The position numbers were made by a program, and so were the translations under genes. From Narthecium ossifragum (lineage: Eukaryota; Streptophyta; Magnoliopsida; Dioscoreales; Nartheciaceae): 64,000 nucleotides of DNA. Every line of letters starts with the position of its first letter. Within the stretch, counting starts at the first letter, position 1. Location of the stretch: contig OY986965.1 of assembly GCA_963920575.1 (NCBI GenBank), positions 30,312,007 through 30,376,006 of the forward strand, written 5' to 3'. Shown here piece by piece: positions 63,072 through 64,000 of the stretch. The notes under the pieces are model-generated. The model saw nothing but the letters and a program-made list of their open reading frames with translations. It was not told the origin of the DNA and did not search any database.

Positions 63072-64000
63072 TGTGAGGACCCGTCCCTCTACTCCTGTGG
63101 CTCGTCGTGGACCGCAAGGGCAATTTGGCAAATTGCACCTTGTCGGCTTGTTTCACACCCGCGTGTGCACACACCGGCCGTGTTTGTGGTAGTGTTTGGT
63201 TAGAACAATTAGTGGGACCTGGGATCGAAAGATCCGGACTTAAGCTTGAGTTCTTGCCTAAGTTTAGCTTTTAGCACAAAGGGGATCGATCCTTCCTAGC
63301 TAGAAGATCGATCCTTGTGGTGCCAGAAAGTCAAGTGAGATCGTCATGAAGGATCGATCCTCCCTCAGGGAAGGATCGATCATTAATAAGTCGGTTCGTT
63401 TGCCTATAAAGCAGACGAGATCTTCTTCCTTGAATCCCTTTTGAAATCCGGCGATTTGAGCTCAGATGTCGCGATTTTTGAAGGCATCTGAGGACGATCC
63501 AAGGCCTAGCTGCTTGGATCTAAGCTGCTTTTGCTCCGGTAGGGATTTCTACCTACATTCTTTTCGGGGTTTTGAGTTTTTCTGGTTTGATCTTGTGTTT
63601 TAAGCTTAGATCTGTTAATATACTTGTTGGTCTCTCGTGTTTTAACCGGTTTTGGACTCGTGGGATCCAGATCTATCAGATTCCAGAGTTTCATGATGGT
63701 TGGGTGTCTCTTCCGGCGGTATTTCTCGCCGGAAGGACGCCGGAGAACCCATCGGGATCGATCCTTCTTGGGGGAGGATCGATCTCTCTGGGTTGGTCAT
63801 GCTACGCCCGATGAAGGATCGATCTTCTGCTTGGAGAAGATCGATCCTGGTTCTTGGGTAGCATGGCTACCCTTCGTCGCGAAGGAGATCGATCTTCCTG
63901 GAAGGGAAGGATCGATCTTTTTTGGTGCGACATGAAGGGTGCCCTCTGTCTTAAGAAAGATCGATCTTCCTGGGGGGAAGGATCGATCTTCTTTGTCTCG
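63072..64000 (+). mobile_element. Start of a second, related LTR (runs off right edge)
   Basis: Begins TGTGAGGACCCGTCCC, like the LTR at 58784. It also shares the following layout: AATTTGG-AAATT, GTTTCACAC, CGCGTGTGCACACAC. The two have diverged enough to be different subfamilies. A CTATAAA box lies at about 63402. From 63280 on, GATCGATC palindromes are unusually dense. The far end, target duplication and any internal genes are outside the window. Confidence 0.7.
63285..63990. repeat. Dispersed GATCGATC palindrome array (12 copies)
   Basis: (A/G)GATCGATC(C/T/A) occurs at about 63286, 63307, 63351, 63384, 63757, 63775, 63817, 63838, 63886, 63908, 63958 and 63979, usually within AAGGATCGATC-TTCC context. 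Spacing is irregular but often about 20 bases, in pairs. Confidence 0.85.

Noticed and set aside
1..64000. tRNA, rRNA, CRISPR arrays or bacterial-type operons
   Set aside because: Looked for and not seen; intron-bearing genes and plant transposons show this is eukaryotic nuclear DNA. A tRNA could be missed by eye; a tRNAscan run would settle it.

Overview
This is a stretch of plant nuclear DNA. The genes are split by GT-AG introns, the proteins match plant families (alpha-expansin, AP-3 beta adaptin, plastid RNase II, FDM/IDN2, DCD domain, telomere-repeat binding), and intergenic space is full of MITEs, hAT-type elements, LINE 3' ends and solo LTRs. GC-rich first exons and a DUF295-type F-box fragment suggest a monocot, but I cannot fix the species.

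Layout. (1) 1-4468 (-): 5' part of an AP-3 complex beta subunit gene, seven exons resolved, rest off the left edge. (2) 4550-20060: a transposon-rich block holding two damaged tandem copies of an FDM/IDN2-like gene (RNA-directed DNA methylation). Copy A (8613-15747) keeps a zf-XS and an XH end but has frameshifts, lost its XS domain and is split by a roughly 4-kb repeat island. Copy B (17188-20057) keeps coiled coil and XH. Around and inside them are a LINE cut by a solo LTR, a second LINE 3' end, an acyl-CoA-binding/kelch gene fragment, an F-box fragment, a Tourist-like MITE, a TIR element with eight G-box-bearing tandem repeats and a short hAT element. (3) 21464-22899 (-): complete alpha-expansin, three exons. 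(4) 27443-30824 (-): DCD-domain protein, three coding exons, probably with a long leader intron reaching about 35.3 kb. (5) 36690-41247 (-): complete 14-exon chloroplast/mitochondrial RNase II. (6) 42747-47200 (-): complete 13-exon protein with ankyrin repeats, a degenerate CCCH finger, RRM, LOTUS and RING domains. (7) 49595-53278 (-): complete eight-exon telomere repeat-binding protein (ubiquitin-like plus Myb telobox). (8) 56150-64000: repeats only: a 4.6-kb hAT copy of the same family as the one near 14.3 kb, containing a 3.4-kb solo LTR, then a kelch-like gene remnant abutting a related LTR that runs off the right edge.

The genes are independent housekeeping or regulatory loci with no sign of joint function. 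Nearly all intact ones lie on the minus strand. Exon coordinates were derived by hand from reading-frame continuity, splice dinucleotides and remembered family proteins; where the phases add up across every junction (RNase II, ankyrin/LOTUS, telomere binder, expansin, DCD, AP-3 beta) I regard them as reliable. The strongest unusual items are the five-domain ankyrin-CCCH-RRM-LOTUS-RING protein with a His-to-Pro change in its zinc finger, a 60-bp duplication in the AP-3 beta gene that copies a splice donor and would add exactly 20 open codons, and the nested, datable transposon insertions with perfect target-site duplications.
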